A stretch of 49,581 nt of DNA from positions 1 to 49,581 of the forward strand of contig CAIUPH010000102.1 of the NCBI GenBank assembly GCA_903901015.1. Reading direction: 5' to 3'. The notes beneath the pieces are model-generated. The model had not been told where the DNA came from. It saw only the letters and a program-made list of their open reading frames with translations, and made no database searches. The translations under genes and the position numbers were made by a program. This DNA is from Candidatus Bathyarchaeota archaeon. GTDB taxonomy: Archaea > Thermoproteota > Bathyarchaeia > Bathyarchaeales > Bathycorpusculaceae. Positions 7,620 through 16,951 of this stretch are shown here, one piece after another (position 1 is the stretch's first letter; the number at the start of each line of letters is the position of its first letter).

Positions 7620-9404
7620 GTGAACTCGCCATCTAGTCACTTTTTAAATACATCCACCTGCAATTGCTATATTACGCGGTCAGGTGACCCATTGAACGAA
7701 ACAAACCACGGCGAAACCAGCGAATTAAACAACCAAATCCTTGAGTTCTGCAGACACATCGCTGGGCAATCGAAAATCGCCGCCATCGCTCTTGTCGATA
7801 CCTACACAGTGAAAACCCCAAGCGAACGCACAACCCAAGAAGTAATTATGGTACTTCATAACTTCCAACCAAGACTAATGCGCTACGTTAAAGCCGTCAA
7901 CAACAAGACGATTTTTGTTTTCGCGGTTGACCAATGGATTTTTGAGCGTGACGTCGACAGGGGATTTCTGGGTGAAGCCATCGCGAGCAAACTCATCTTT
8001 CCATATCTGGCACTCTACGGCGACGTGTATCTTGGCGAGAAAGAAGTCGAGTTAAAGAAGCGTTTAATTCTTGAGTTAATCGAGAATTTAGTTGTTAATT
8101 TTCCTGAGCTTGCTCACCGCATGCAGATTTTGCCGCAGTACTTCATGTGTGAAGTGTTTTCTAACCGTATCAGAGTTTTCCCGTTGATAGCTTATGATGT
8201 TACAAACCTGACGAGTTATCTTGTGAAGAATGAAGAGCAATCACTCAAAATTTACAATCAAGCGTTAAAACAGCTTGAGGCAGAAGAAAAAATAAGCATC
8301 ACAAACGGGCATATAACTATCTCAAAAAAATTCATAGAACAATGCCAAAACCCAAGACTCAAACTAATTAATCTCTCAAAGAACATGCCCCGCACCCTCT
8401 TCACCTCCATCTTCGGCGTCCTCCCCCAACTGATGAACGTAGTTTCACAGAACACCGAAGTCTTCCTGAAAACCCAAAAAATCAGCTGGACAAGACAGCC
8501 CAGCCTCACCCGCAGGTTCATCGACCCACAAAAATACGTTTTCTTCCAAACCTCAGAAGGATTAACTTCCCTATCCGACAAAGTTGACATCAAAGCCTTT
8601 GCCCAAAAAATGCTGCTCAAAGGACAAAACCTAAACATCGAAATTGAACCTGCAGGAGGCATGCTAAACGACGTTTACGTCATCAAAACAAGCGGGGGTG
8701 GCGAAGAAACTAAAGTTATAGCAAAGCGCTTCAAGGATTGGTCAGGTTTCAAATGGTTCCCGTTAACGGTGTGGTCTTTTGGAGCAAGATCCTTTGCGGT
8801 TTCGGGTCAAGCTCGACTATCGAAGGAATGTGCGATCAGCGAGTTTCTGCTCAGCGAAGGCTTTAACGTGCCCAAGATTCTGCATGTCAGTAACGCCGAG
8901 CGAATTGTGTTTATGGAGTTCATCGAGGGAGAAAACCTCAGCGAAGCCATCAAGCGTGTTGCATCTTCAATCGACGCTACATACATCGAGAAAGTTCTCG
9001 GGGAAGTTGGCAGAGTCGGCGAAATATTTGCCCATGTCCACGCCCGCGACGTATCGTTGGGCGACACAAAACCCGATAACATACTCATCAAGCAGGATGG
9101 CTCTATTTTCCTAATAGATTTTGAGCAAGCCGCAAAAGAAGGCGATGAAGCCTGGGACATAGCCGTGTTCCTCTACTATTGCGGGCACTACCTGCAACCG
9201 TTTAGCAGCGCAAAAGCGGAAGCAGTCACCAAAGCTTTCATAGAAGGGTACTTGATGGGCGGGGGAAACGCCGTTAACGTGAAGAAAGCGGGGACGCCTA
9301 AGTACACACGGGTCTTCAGCATCTTCACGTTGCCGCCTACGATACGGGTTATTTCGGACATATGCAAAAAAACTGGGCATTTAGAGGAAAAAACGCATGG
9401 TTAA
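7620..9404 (+). CDS. Atypical Bud32/RIO-like protein kinase with large N-terminal domain
   Basis: A 594-residue protein. Residues about 345-570 are an atypical kinase of the RIO/Bud32/aminoglycoside-kinase fold: a candidate nucleotide lysine in KVIAKRFKDW, a conserved glutamate in SKECAISEFLL, the hinge-like VFMEFIEGENL, the catalytic loop SLGDTKPDNIL (Asp and Asn present) and the metal-binding IDFEQA in place of DFG. The N-terminal half (about 30-300) is mixed alpha/beta followed by a helical part; I do not recognise it with certainty, and a nucleotidyltransferase-like fold is one possibility. The GTG start at 7620 is uncertain; TTG 7692 is an alternative. Its stop overlaps the start of the RNase J-like gene by eight bases, so the two are translationally coupled. 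Confidence 0.75.
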   Translation: MNSPSSHFLNTSTCNCYITRSGDPLNETNHGETSELNNQILEFCRHIAGQSKIAAIALVDTYTVKTPSERTTQEVIMVLHNFQPRLMRYVKAVNNKTIFVFAVDQWIFERDVDRGFLGEAIASKLIFPYLALYGDVYLGEKEVELKKRLILELIENLVVNFPELAHRMQILPQYFMCEVFSNRIRVFPLIAYDVTNLTSYLVKNEEQSLKIYNQALKQLEAEEKISITNGHITISKKFIEQCQNPRLKLINLSKNMPRTLFTSIFGVLPQLMNVVSQNTEVFLKTQKISWTRQPSLTRRFIDPQKYVFFQTSEGLTSLSDKVDIKAFAQKMLLKGQNLNIEIEPAGGMLNDVYVIKTSGGGEETKVIAKRFKDWSGFKWFPLTVWSFGARSFAVSGQARLSKECAISEFLLSEGFNVPKILHVSNAERIVFMEFIEGENLSEAIKRVASSIDATYIEKVLGEVGRVGEIFAHVHARDVSLGDTKPDNILIKQDGSIFLIDFEQAAKEGDEAWDIAVFLYYCGHYLQPFSSAKAEAVTKAFIEGYLMGGGNAVNVKKAGTPKYTRVFSIFTLPPTIRVISDICKKTGHLEEKTHG

Positions 9405-10764
9405 AGACCAGACAAAATTGACTTTCTATGGCGGAGTCAACGAGATAGGCGGAAACAAAATCCTGCTACAAGACCGCGACACCAAAGTATTCTTGGATTT
9501 TGGCATGTCCTTCACTTTTGGCGCCGAATACTTTACAAGTTGGCTTCAACCCAGAGGAATCAGGGGTCTTGGAGACTACTTTGAATTTAATTTGCTGCCA
9601 AAAATAAGCGGCGTTTACTCTAAAGAGATGCTGGCTTACACAAACCTTCCATACGCAAAACCTGACGTTGACGGCGTATTTCTCTCGCATGCCCACTTTG
9701 ACCACATAGCGCACATCCAATTCTTAGACCCCAACATCCCCATCTTCATGGGCACAGGAACTAAACTGCTTATGGAGTCAATGGAGGAAACGGGCAATTT
9801 AGCGGACTACGGCGAACACATATGGAACAAGTTCAGAACAGGGCACAAAATCAAAATCGGCAACTTAACCGTTGAACCCATAGCGGTTGACCATTCGATT
9901 CCTGCTGCCTACGGATTTATCATACATACATCTGAAGGCCCAGTTGTCTACACGGGAGACCTTAGAAGGCATGGACCAAGAAAAGACCTCACGGAAAACT
10001 TTATCGAAAAAGCAAAAGCCGTAGAGCCGATAGCGATGATTTGCGAGGGAACTCGGATGGCTGAGAAAGAAACGAGGCAGAACTACTCCGAACCGCAGGT
10101 TCAAGAGTTAAGCAACCAAATTGTAGCTCACACCGACAAAGCGGTGTTCACAATGCATGCTAACAGAGATATCGACAGGTTCAGAAGCTTCTATGAAGTT
10201 GGAAAAGAGAACAATCGAAAACTCGTCATAACCCCCAAGAAAGCGCATCTGCTAACAAAACTCATAGCTGATGAGCACCTGAACGTTCCCGACCCACTAA
10301 AAGATGACAACATAGTTGTTTACTACAAAAAGAAAAAATCGGGCACTTACAACGAGAAAGATTATTTTTTGTGGGAACGCAAATTCATGGATAAAATGGT
10401 CAACTGCGAGTACATCCACAAAAACCAACTCAAAATCATTATGGACTTGGACTTTTTCCAGTTCGCCGAGCTCGTTGACATTAAACCTGACGCGGGAAGC
10501 CACTTAATCCACAGCATGAGCGAGCCGTTTAGCGAAGAAGACATCGCGGACACCGTGATGCACAACTGGCTAAACCACTTCAAGCTGCAGTTCCACCAGG
10601 TACACGCATCCGGACACATGAGCAAGGAGCAATTAGTTGAAACAGTCAAGGAAATCCAGCCTAAACGAGCCTTCGCAGTTCACACAGAAAACCAGCAGCT
10701 CTTCAAAACCTATTGCAGTTGCATGCAAATTATTGAGCAGGGAAAAACATACGCGGTGGTATAA
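9397..10764 (+). CDS. Beta-CASP metallo-beta-lactamase RNA nuclease, RNase J-like
   Basis: A 455-residue protein of the archaeal RNase J type. The opening FYGGVNEIGGNKILL matches the RNase J start. The zinc site is LSHAHFDHIAHI (HxHxDH, about residues 97-108), later ligands include VDHSIP and YTGDLRRHG, and the beta-CASP motifs include HASGHMSKEQL near residue 403 and AVHTENQQLF near 427. Archaeal RNase J enzymes degrade RNA 5' to 3'. The length is right for an archaeal form without the bacterial C-terminal domain. Its start lies inside the kinase-like gene, suggesting that the kinase acts in the same process. Insertions relative to the typical protein (residues 35-60 and 300-340) were not assigned. 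Confidence 0.82.
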   Translation: MVKDQTKLTFYGGVNEIGGNKILLQDRDTKVFLDFGMSFTFGAEYFTSWLQPRGIRGLGDYFEFNLLPKISGVYSKEMLAYTNLPYAKPDVDGVFLSHAHFDHIAHIQFLDPNIPIFMGTGTKLLMESMEETGNLADYGEHIWNKFRTGHKIKIGNLTVEPIAVDHSIPAAYGFIIHTSEGPVVYTGDLRRHGPRKDLTENFIEKAKAVEPIAMICEGTRMAEKETRQNYSEPQVQELSNQIVAHTDKAVFTMHANRDIDRFRSFYEVGKENNRKLVITPKKAHLLTKLIADEHLNVPDPLKDDNIVVYYKKKKSGTYNEKDYFLWERKFMDKMVNCEYIHKNQLKIIMDLDFFQFAELVDIKPDAGSHLIHSMSEPFSEEDIADTVMHNWLNHFKLQFHQVHASGHMSKEQLVETVKEIQPKRAFAVHTENQQLFKTYCSCMQIIEQGKTYAVV

Positions 10765-10788
10765 ATACTGGCAGCTTATGGTTGTCTG

Positions 10789-10907
10789 CACAACCAGCCT
10801 GCAATCCAAAACTGACCCTGAACCCAAAACACATTGACCCGCCCAGCCTGCTGGTTGTTGTGTATAGGGACTTTTCCGTTACAACTACTATAGAAAAGAC
10901 AGGTTCT
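10789..10907. repeat. Dispersed hairpin repeat, copy 2
   Basis: Same order of blocks as the copy at 5131: CAACCAGCCTGCA, CTGAC, AAAAC, CTGCTGGTTGTTGT, GTATAGGGA, TTACAACTACTA, AGAAAA, ACAGG. The first and fourth blocks form a stem. It starts 25 bases after the RNase J stop. Confidence 0.6.
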
Positions 10908-10985
10908 CCAAAGCCAAAAAAGAGTTAGAGCCTTGGTCGAGTAAGAGTTATTTAGCCCAGAAACAAACTAGTATTTGTGGTTTTT

Positions 10986-11261
10986 ATGAGTCAATTCTAC
11001 TACAAGGGATTGTACAAGGTTAAGGTTGTAACGGAGAGCGATGGGTACTGGATTGTTGAGGCTCAGGAAGATTTTAAGGACTGTATCGAAGGCGAAAAAG
11101 TGCCCGTTAAAGCGGGTGAACGGCGGATTGTTCAGCCGACGGATTTGGTTAAGAAAGAAGATTTGAAACCCATGGTGAAAGAGCACGAGTACGAGCTTGA
11201 GTTAGAAAAGAAAGTTAAGCACATGGTAAAGGACTACGAGAAAGAAAAAAGCAAAGAGTAG
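10986..11261 (+). CDS. Small charged protein, hypothetical
   Basis: A 91-residue protein starting at ATG 10986 (a GTG at 10977 would add three residues). Residues 1-55 look like a small beta-rich fold (YYKGLYKVKVV, DGYWIVEAQ, KVPVKAGERRIVQP). Residues 56-91 are a highly charged helix (KEHEYELELEKKVKHMVKDY) that may be a coiled coil. No family is recognised with confidence. It lies between the second dispersed repeat and malate dehydrogenase, in its own apparent unit. Confidence 0.6.
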   Translation: MSQFYYKGLYKVKVVTESDGYWIVEAQEDFKDCIEGEKVPVKAGERRIVQPTDLVKKEDLKPMVKEHEYELELEKKVKHMVKDYEKEKSKE

Positions 11262-11332
11262 CCAGCCGATATTTTTGTTTACGCTTAAGTTATATTCAAG
11301 CGCATAATCATTGTTTATTCAGGTTTATTCTT

Positions 11333-12244
11333 ATGATAACTGTTATTGGAGCGGGCAAAGTGGGAAGCGCAGCCGCGTTTGACATTCTGCGCTACAAGAT
11401 AAGTGACGTTATTTTAATCGACACGAACGAGAATGCGGCGAAGGGCGAAGCGCTGGATATGATGCAGGCTGCTCCCGCCATCGAGTTCGACGGGCAAATC
11501 AAGGGAACCAGCGACTTTAGCGAAATGCAGGATTCAGAACTCGTCATCGTCACCGCTGGACTTGGCAGAAGAGCCGACATGACACGTTTTGACCTAATGA
11601 ACACAAACGCCCAAATCGTTCGGGGCATAGTCAAAGAAGTTGCCAAGTACGCGCCCAAATGCAAACTAATGATGGTTACCAACCCAGTTGACATAATGAC
11701 CTACATCGCGTTTAAAGAAACAGGTTTTCCCCGCTGCTGCCTATTTGGCATGGGCAACATCCTTGACACTATGCGGTTTAGAAGCTACATCGCAAACGAA
11801 ATCGGCGTTTCAAGAGAAGACACAAGAGCATTGGTTATAGGTGAACACGGCGACAGCATGGTTCCATTGGTAGAGTACGCTTCTGTCTCAGGGATACCCA
11901 TATCGAATCTTCTTACAAACGAGCAGCTTGAACGGATTGTGCATAGGACAGTGACTTCGGGCGCAGACGTAATCCAGCTTAAAGGCAGCACCATCTACGC
12001 GCCTGGCTCCGTGATTGCCATTATGGCAGATGCAATTTTGACTGGTCGAAACCGAGTTATGAGTGTCTCCACCAGTTTAGACGGCGAATACGGCGCTTCA
12101 GGCTTATCGATTGGGGTGCCTGTGGTGCTGGGGAAGGAAGGGGTTGAAAAAATAATTGAACTAGATTTATCCGAGAAAACAAAGGAGAAATTCGCAAAAT
12201 CCGTTGCCACGGTGAAAGAAGCAATAGCTGCCTTGAAAAATTAA
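11333..12244 (+). CDS. mdh: Malate dehydrogenase (LDH-like family)
   Basis: A 303-residue enzyme that interconverts malate and oxaloacetate with a nicotinamide cofactor. The Rossmann motif is IGAGKVGSAAA (residues 5-15) and Asp30 at the end of beta2 (LIDTNEN) favours NAD over NADP. The substrate loop GLGRRADMTRFDL carries arginine where lactate dehydrogenases have glutamine, so malate is the expected substrate. The catalytic histidine is in GEHGDSMVP and the partner Asp/Arg region is NPVDIMTY. Length is normal for archaeal MDH. It appears to be monocistronic, with a TATA-like TTATATTC about 45 bases upstream. Confidence 0.92.
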   Translation: MITVIGAGKVGSAAAFDILRYKISDVILIDTNENAAKGEALDMMQAAPAIEFDGQIKGTSDFSEMQDSELVIVTAGLGRRADMTRFDLMNTNAQIVRGIVKEVAKYAPKCKLMMVTNPVDIMTYIAFKETGFPRCCLFGMGNILDTMRFRSYIANEIGVSREDTRALVIGEHGDSMVPLVEYASVSGIPISNLLTNEQLERIVHRTVTSGADVIQLKGSTIYAPGSVIAIMADAILTGRNRVMSVSTSLDGEYGASGLSIGVPVVLGKEGVEKIIELDLSEKTKEKFAKSVATVKEAIAALKN

Positions 12245-12267
12245 AGAACTGTTAAAAAAAGAAAAAA

Positions 12268-12474
12268 TTAGATTAGTGCTTTCATTTTGGCGCAGTAAAA
12301 GTTGCCATTCTGCCTAACGAACGCTGGGCATTTTCCGTCGTAGCAGTTCTTGAGCCATTGACAGGGTGCCCGAACTTCGCTTACTCTTGGCATGTATGTG
12401 CGTGAGTTAAAAGTTTGCTTTTGGGGAGCTCTTTTAGAAATTTGTTCCATTAAACTTTGCATTCCATTTTCCAT
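12268..12474 (-). CDS. Small cysteine-rich protein, hypothetical
   Basis: A 68-residue protein with five cysteines in the C-terminal half (CQWLKNCYDGKCPAF and FYCAKM), suggesting a small metal-binding or iron-sulfur module. The ATG at 12474 is chosen because GAAGGTG lies six bases before it; the frame itself extends to a TTG at 12489 that overlaps this ribosome site. It is convergent with mdh and divergent from pyrB. No family is recognised. Confidence 0.55.
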   Translation of the reverse strand: MENGMQSLMEQISKRAPQKQTFNSRTYMPRVSEVRAPCQWLKNCYDGKCPAFVRQNGNFYCAKMKALI

Positions 12475-12553
12475 AAAAAACACCTTCAAGTTTTCACTTG
12501 CTTGGATTGAAATACTATTGCGCGGTTCTTGTTATTAAAAATGTGTTGCAGTC

Positions 12554-13574
<1,021 letters not shown>

Positions 13575-13578
13575 AATG

Positions 13579-15795
13579 CTAAGTTGATGTAAAACGGTCA
13601 AACGTTGTCAGCGTACTCATTGACCCGCAGCTGGGGCATTTGTGGAGGGTTCCGAACCAGTTTTTCTTGCAGTTGTCGCAGAAGCTGATTAGGCGGTTGT
13701 AGGTGAAGAACTCGATTGATTGGTTTTCCATTAGGCGCTCTGTCAGGTTCAGGAGGGCTTCGGGTTTGTATTCTGCGCCTTCAAGCTCGATGATACTCAG
13801 GTTGCCGCCCGCGTTCAGGGCTTTCCATCTCTGCGCGGTTTCAAGCATCTCCGTTTGGATGCTCAGGAGCTCGGCAGCTTTCACCTGGAACCGCTTAGCA
13901 GTCGAATAATACGGTTTATCTCTTGTACCCGAAAATTTCACTTTAGCCACACCGTACCGCTCGATGTCCAGCTGCGCCAGTCGCTCAGACGCTTCCGAAC
14001 TGCCGAGGATGACGGGGTAGAGGCGTTTGCCATATTTTCTGCCGATTTTCTGCCTGAAAGCCAGAAGGTTCGCGATTGTTTCCTCGGCGAATTTGCGGCT
14101 CTCCTCCGAGTTGACGCTTTTTTCGGTGAACGCTTCAATGGCTTCGCGTAAACCTGCGAGATTGATTATGCGTGAGCAGTTTTCGAGGCGGAAGTAGGTG
14201 TCGCCGTCGGCTTTCTGCAGCAGAAACGGCATGAAGTTTTTTCCAAATTGTTTGAGCGCGTTGCTCTTTATGCCCAAGGCGCGTGCGGCTAGTTCGAAGC
14301 GTTCGCGCATCAATTCGTAGAACTTGTTCTTGTCCTTCTCGCATTCGAGGGCGATTCTTGGCAGGTTAATCGTTACGCATCCCAGGCAGCCTGTGCGCAG
14401 GGTGTCGGTTTCCCAGTCGCCTGTTAAATCAGGGGCAAATTTTACTCCCGAAGAAGAAAATGCCTGATTTTCGTTTTCCTTCTTGGTCAAGTTGGCAAAG
14501 TAGGGAATACCGCTCTTCGCCGCCAGCTGATGCGCTTTGAGCAGGATTGCTTTTGCGTTTTCATCAATTAAGGCAACACTGTTGATTTTTATTACAAGTT
14601 TCGGGCTTAAGAGCGGTTTGCAGGCACTTTCTTCCGCAAAAATATCGACGACAAGCGAGGCTATAAGTTGGCTTTCTTTTGTGAAGTCGCCGTATTTGAC
14701 GTTTGCTTTGCCATGTGGACCAACGGCTTCTTTTTGCGCGGTTAACTGGGGAATTGAAAGTTCAAGCGCCAGGGTGGCTTCTGCGTGTTGGTTGAGGTTT
14801 TGGATGAACAGGCGCAGGTTTTCCTTGATTTTAGCTACTTCGTTGCCTCTTATGTAGGGTGCGAGGAACACGTTGAAGTAGTTGAAGGTTTGAGTGCGAT
14901 TGGTTTCTTTGCTGGTGTGCAAAATAACGTTGAACGCGATGGATAACGCCGATTTTAAGTCGCTTGGAGCATCCATGGCGACTTGGAGGGGGTTGTCGAG
15001 TTTTACGCCATGCTGGAAAAAATAGCGCAAATCATGGATTACTTCGTTGGGTTTGAGAATCCACGTGCCCAACCCGTCGATGTGGATGGCTCCTGAAAGA
15101 TGCGCATCCGCGATGTCCCGCGGGAAAATGTTGAGCAGCGTGTATTCACCCAAAACGGTTTGACCTGCCTTGCTGATTGTTGCGTTTGAATCCAAGGCAG
15201 AATCCTTCGACTCGATGAGCGCGGTTACCTCATGGATGGGCATGCCCACCCGCGTGAGTTTGTTACGGTACTCCTCGTAGCCCTTCTCAACAAGAATCCC
15301 GTTAACGACTTCCCTGATGAGCGACGTCGTGAGGTACTTGGTTTTGGATTTAATGAGGCGTTTTTCGGCTTCTTTCGCGGCTTTCTGCGCGAGTTCCGCT
15401 GGAACCTTCGCTTCTTTGATAAGGGAATTCGCGATTTTGTTAGCGTCAAATTCTTCAAGCGTTAGATGAGATGTGCGGACCACCATGCCCCGTGGCTTAA
15501 CTGCCTTCTTTTCCACGCGGTCAGCTACGTCGAGCACCATCTTGCCAAGGTCAGTTAGATAATACTTCTTTGCTTCCACATCTGCCTCAACCAAATCTGC
15601 TTTCAACAGGAATTTGAGGTGATAGGCGAATCTGCCTGCGTCGCGGCTGGGGTTCATTTTGAGCTGGTTCATGAGTTCGGTGTAAGAGAGGGCGCTTTTG
15701 TCGAAGAGCAGGTTTAGGATTTGCAGCCGCAGCGGTGAAGAAACTGCTTTTAGCACTTTGACGCCGCGTGCGCGTAGCGGAGGCTGATTAACCAT
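13579..15795 (-). CDS. HTH/ATP-cone/NrdD-like protein lacking the glycyl-radical site
   Basis: A 738-residue protein annotated by homology as anaerobic (class III) ribonucleotide reductase. Domains: ArsR-like winged helix (about 10-80: AVSSPLRLQILNLLFDKSAL), ATP-cone (about 95-190: VVRTSHLTLEEFDANKIANS), NrdD barrel (about 200-690; TGCLGCVTINLPRIALE near the finger loop), and a C-terminal zinc site (CDNCKKNW, HKCPSCGS). Active NrdD continues after the zinc site with an RxxGY glycyl-radical motif. Here the protein reads FDRFTST and stops: Arg is kept, serine replaces glycine, and nothing follows. It may be catalytically dead and act as a nucleotide-sensing regulator, or be complemented by another protein. 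Start 15795 is chosen over 15948 because GGGAGAAAAGAGC precedes it and the extension resembles spacer. Convergent with pyrB. Confidence 0.8.
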   Translation of the reverse strand: MVNQPPLRARGVKVLKAVSSPLRLQILNLLFDKSALSYTELMNQLKMNPSRDAGRFAYHLKFLLKADLVEADVEAKKYYLTDLGKMVLDVADRVEKKAVKPRGMVVRTSHLTLEEFDANKIANSLIKEAKVPAELAQKAAKEAEKRLIKSKTKYLTTSLIREVVNGILVEKGYEEYRNKLTRVGMPIHEVTALIESKDSALDSNATISKAGQTVLGEYTLLNIFPRDIADAHLSGAIHIDGLGTWILKPNEVIHDLRYFFQHGVKLDNPLQVAMDAPSDLKSALSIAFNVILHTSKETNRTQTFNYFNVFLAPYIRGNEVAKIKENLRLFIQNLNQHAEATLALELSIPQLTAQKEAVGPHGKANVKYGDFTKESQLIASLVVDIFAEESACKPLLSPKLVIKINSVALIDENAKAILLKAHQLAAKSGIPYFANLTKKENENQAFSSSGVKFAPDLTGDWETDTLRTGCLGCVTINLPRIALECEKDKNKFYELMRERFELAARALGIKSNALKQFGKNFMPFLLQKADGDTYFRLENCSRIINLAGLREAIEAFTEKSVNSEESRKFAEETIANLLAFRQKIGRKYGKRLYPVILGSSEASERLAQLDIERYGVAKVKFSGTRDKPYYSTAKRFQVKAAELLSIQTEMLETAQRWKALNAGGNLSIIELEGAEYKPEALLNLTERLMENQSIEFFTYNRLISFCDNCKKNWFGTLHKCPSCGSMSTLTTFDRFTST

Positions 15796-15901
15796 GCTCT
15801 TTTCTCCCTGAACTCCCCAAGTTGGTGGTGTTCTACCTATTATTCCACTGGAGAGTTTAAACTTAACTAAAAAAATGCCATCTGCCGATGTTGTTTGACG
15901 T

Positions 15902-16951
15902 TTAGGCAGGGCAGGGCTGCTGCTGGCTGATACAGTGAATGGTGCCAAAGCCGTAGACCAAATCTACGCAGCGGATGCCCACGACTTTGCGCGTTGGAAA
16001 CAGCTCCTGCAGAATCGCCAGCGCCTTCGCGTCGTTTGGGTGGTCAAATATTGGCACAAGAACTTTTTGGTTGCCGATGTAAAAGTTTGTGTAACTTGCG
16101 GGCAGCCGTTCATCTTCGTCGCTGACTACTTTGGGCATGGGCAACTTTACGATTTTCAGTTTCTTGCCATCTTGGTCGACTGATTGGCAGAGGATGTCAT
16201 AGTTTTCTTTTAAGGCATCGTAGTCGACGTCGTTTTGGTCTTCTTGGTAGGCGCAAACGATGGTGGCTGGGTTCACGAACCTTGCTAAGTCGTCGATGTG
16301 CCCGTCTGTGTCGTCGCCCAAGATGCCGCATTTAAGCCAGATAAAATTGTCTGCGCCCAAGTATTCGCTGAGGCATTTTTCGATTTCTTTTTTGCCCATA
16401 GTTGGATTTCGGTTCTTATTCAAAAGGCACTGAGCCGTCGTAAGCAAGGTTCCTTTGCCGTTAACATCAATCGAGCCGCCTTCCAAAACTATACCGGGTT
16501 TGAAGCACCGCATGGACATTTTTTGGTTGATGACATCGGGAATCTGCCTGTCTTTGAGGAGGGTTTCGTATTTTTCTCCCCAAGAGTTGAAGTCCCAGTG
16601 GATCATGGCGAGTTCGTGATTTTGGTTTTTAACAAATATTGGTCCGTAATCCCGAAACCAGACGTCGGCGTAGTCGGAAACGTAGAAGTGGATTCTGTCA
16701 AGGTTGATGTTTGCGGCTTTAAACAGTTTTGTTGCTTTTTGTTTGGTGGGTTCATCGATGACGAAGAGGTTAACTTCTTCGCCTTCATGAATCTCTTTAA
16801 CGATTTGAACGTAGGTAGCTTCTACACGTTCCACCCTATCGGGGAAGGTGGTGGGGTCGTAGGGCCATGCGAGCCAGATGGCGTCGTGTTTTTCCCATTC
16901 CGCAGGCATCATGTAGCCGAGTTCGCGGCAGGTTTTGGCTTTGCCGCTCAT
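15902..16951 (-). CDS. aguA: Agmatine deiminase
   Basis: A 349-residue peptidylarginine-deiminase-fold enzyme that hydrolyses agmatine to N-carbamoylputrescine and ammonia. Substrate and catalytic motifs are all visible: MPAEWEKHDAIWLAWPYD at the start, WFRDYGP, VLEGGSIDVNGKG, DDTDGHIDDLARF and GTIHCISQQQP with catalytic Cys340. Length is typical. Its start codon overlaps the stop of the amidase gene by four bases, so the two are translationally coupled. Together they convert agmatine to putrescine; arginine decarboxylase is not in the window. Confidence 0.95.
   Translation of the reverse strand: MSGKAKTCRELGYMMPAEWEKHDAIWLAWPYDPTTFPDRVERVEATYVQIVKEIHEGEEVNLFVIDEPTKQKATKLFKAANINLDRIHFYVSDYADVWFRDYGPIFVKNQNHELAMIHWDFNSWGEKYETLLKDRQIPDVINQKMSMRCFKPGIVLEGGSIDVNGKGTLLTTAQCLLNKNRNPTMGKKEIEKCLSEYLGADNFIWLKCGILGDDTDGHIDDLARFVNPATIVCAYQEDQNDVDYDALKENYDILCQSVDQDGKKLKIVKLPMPKVVSDEDERLPASYTNFYIGNQKVLVPIFDHPNDAKALAILQELFPTRKVVGIRCVDLVYGFGTIHCISQQQPCPA

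Noticed and set aside
15796-15948. N-terminal extension of the NrdD-like protein by 51 residues
   Set aside because: The extension resembles non-coding spacer, and a good ribosome site precedes the ATG at 15795.
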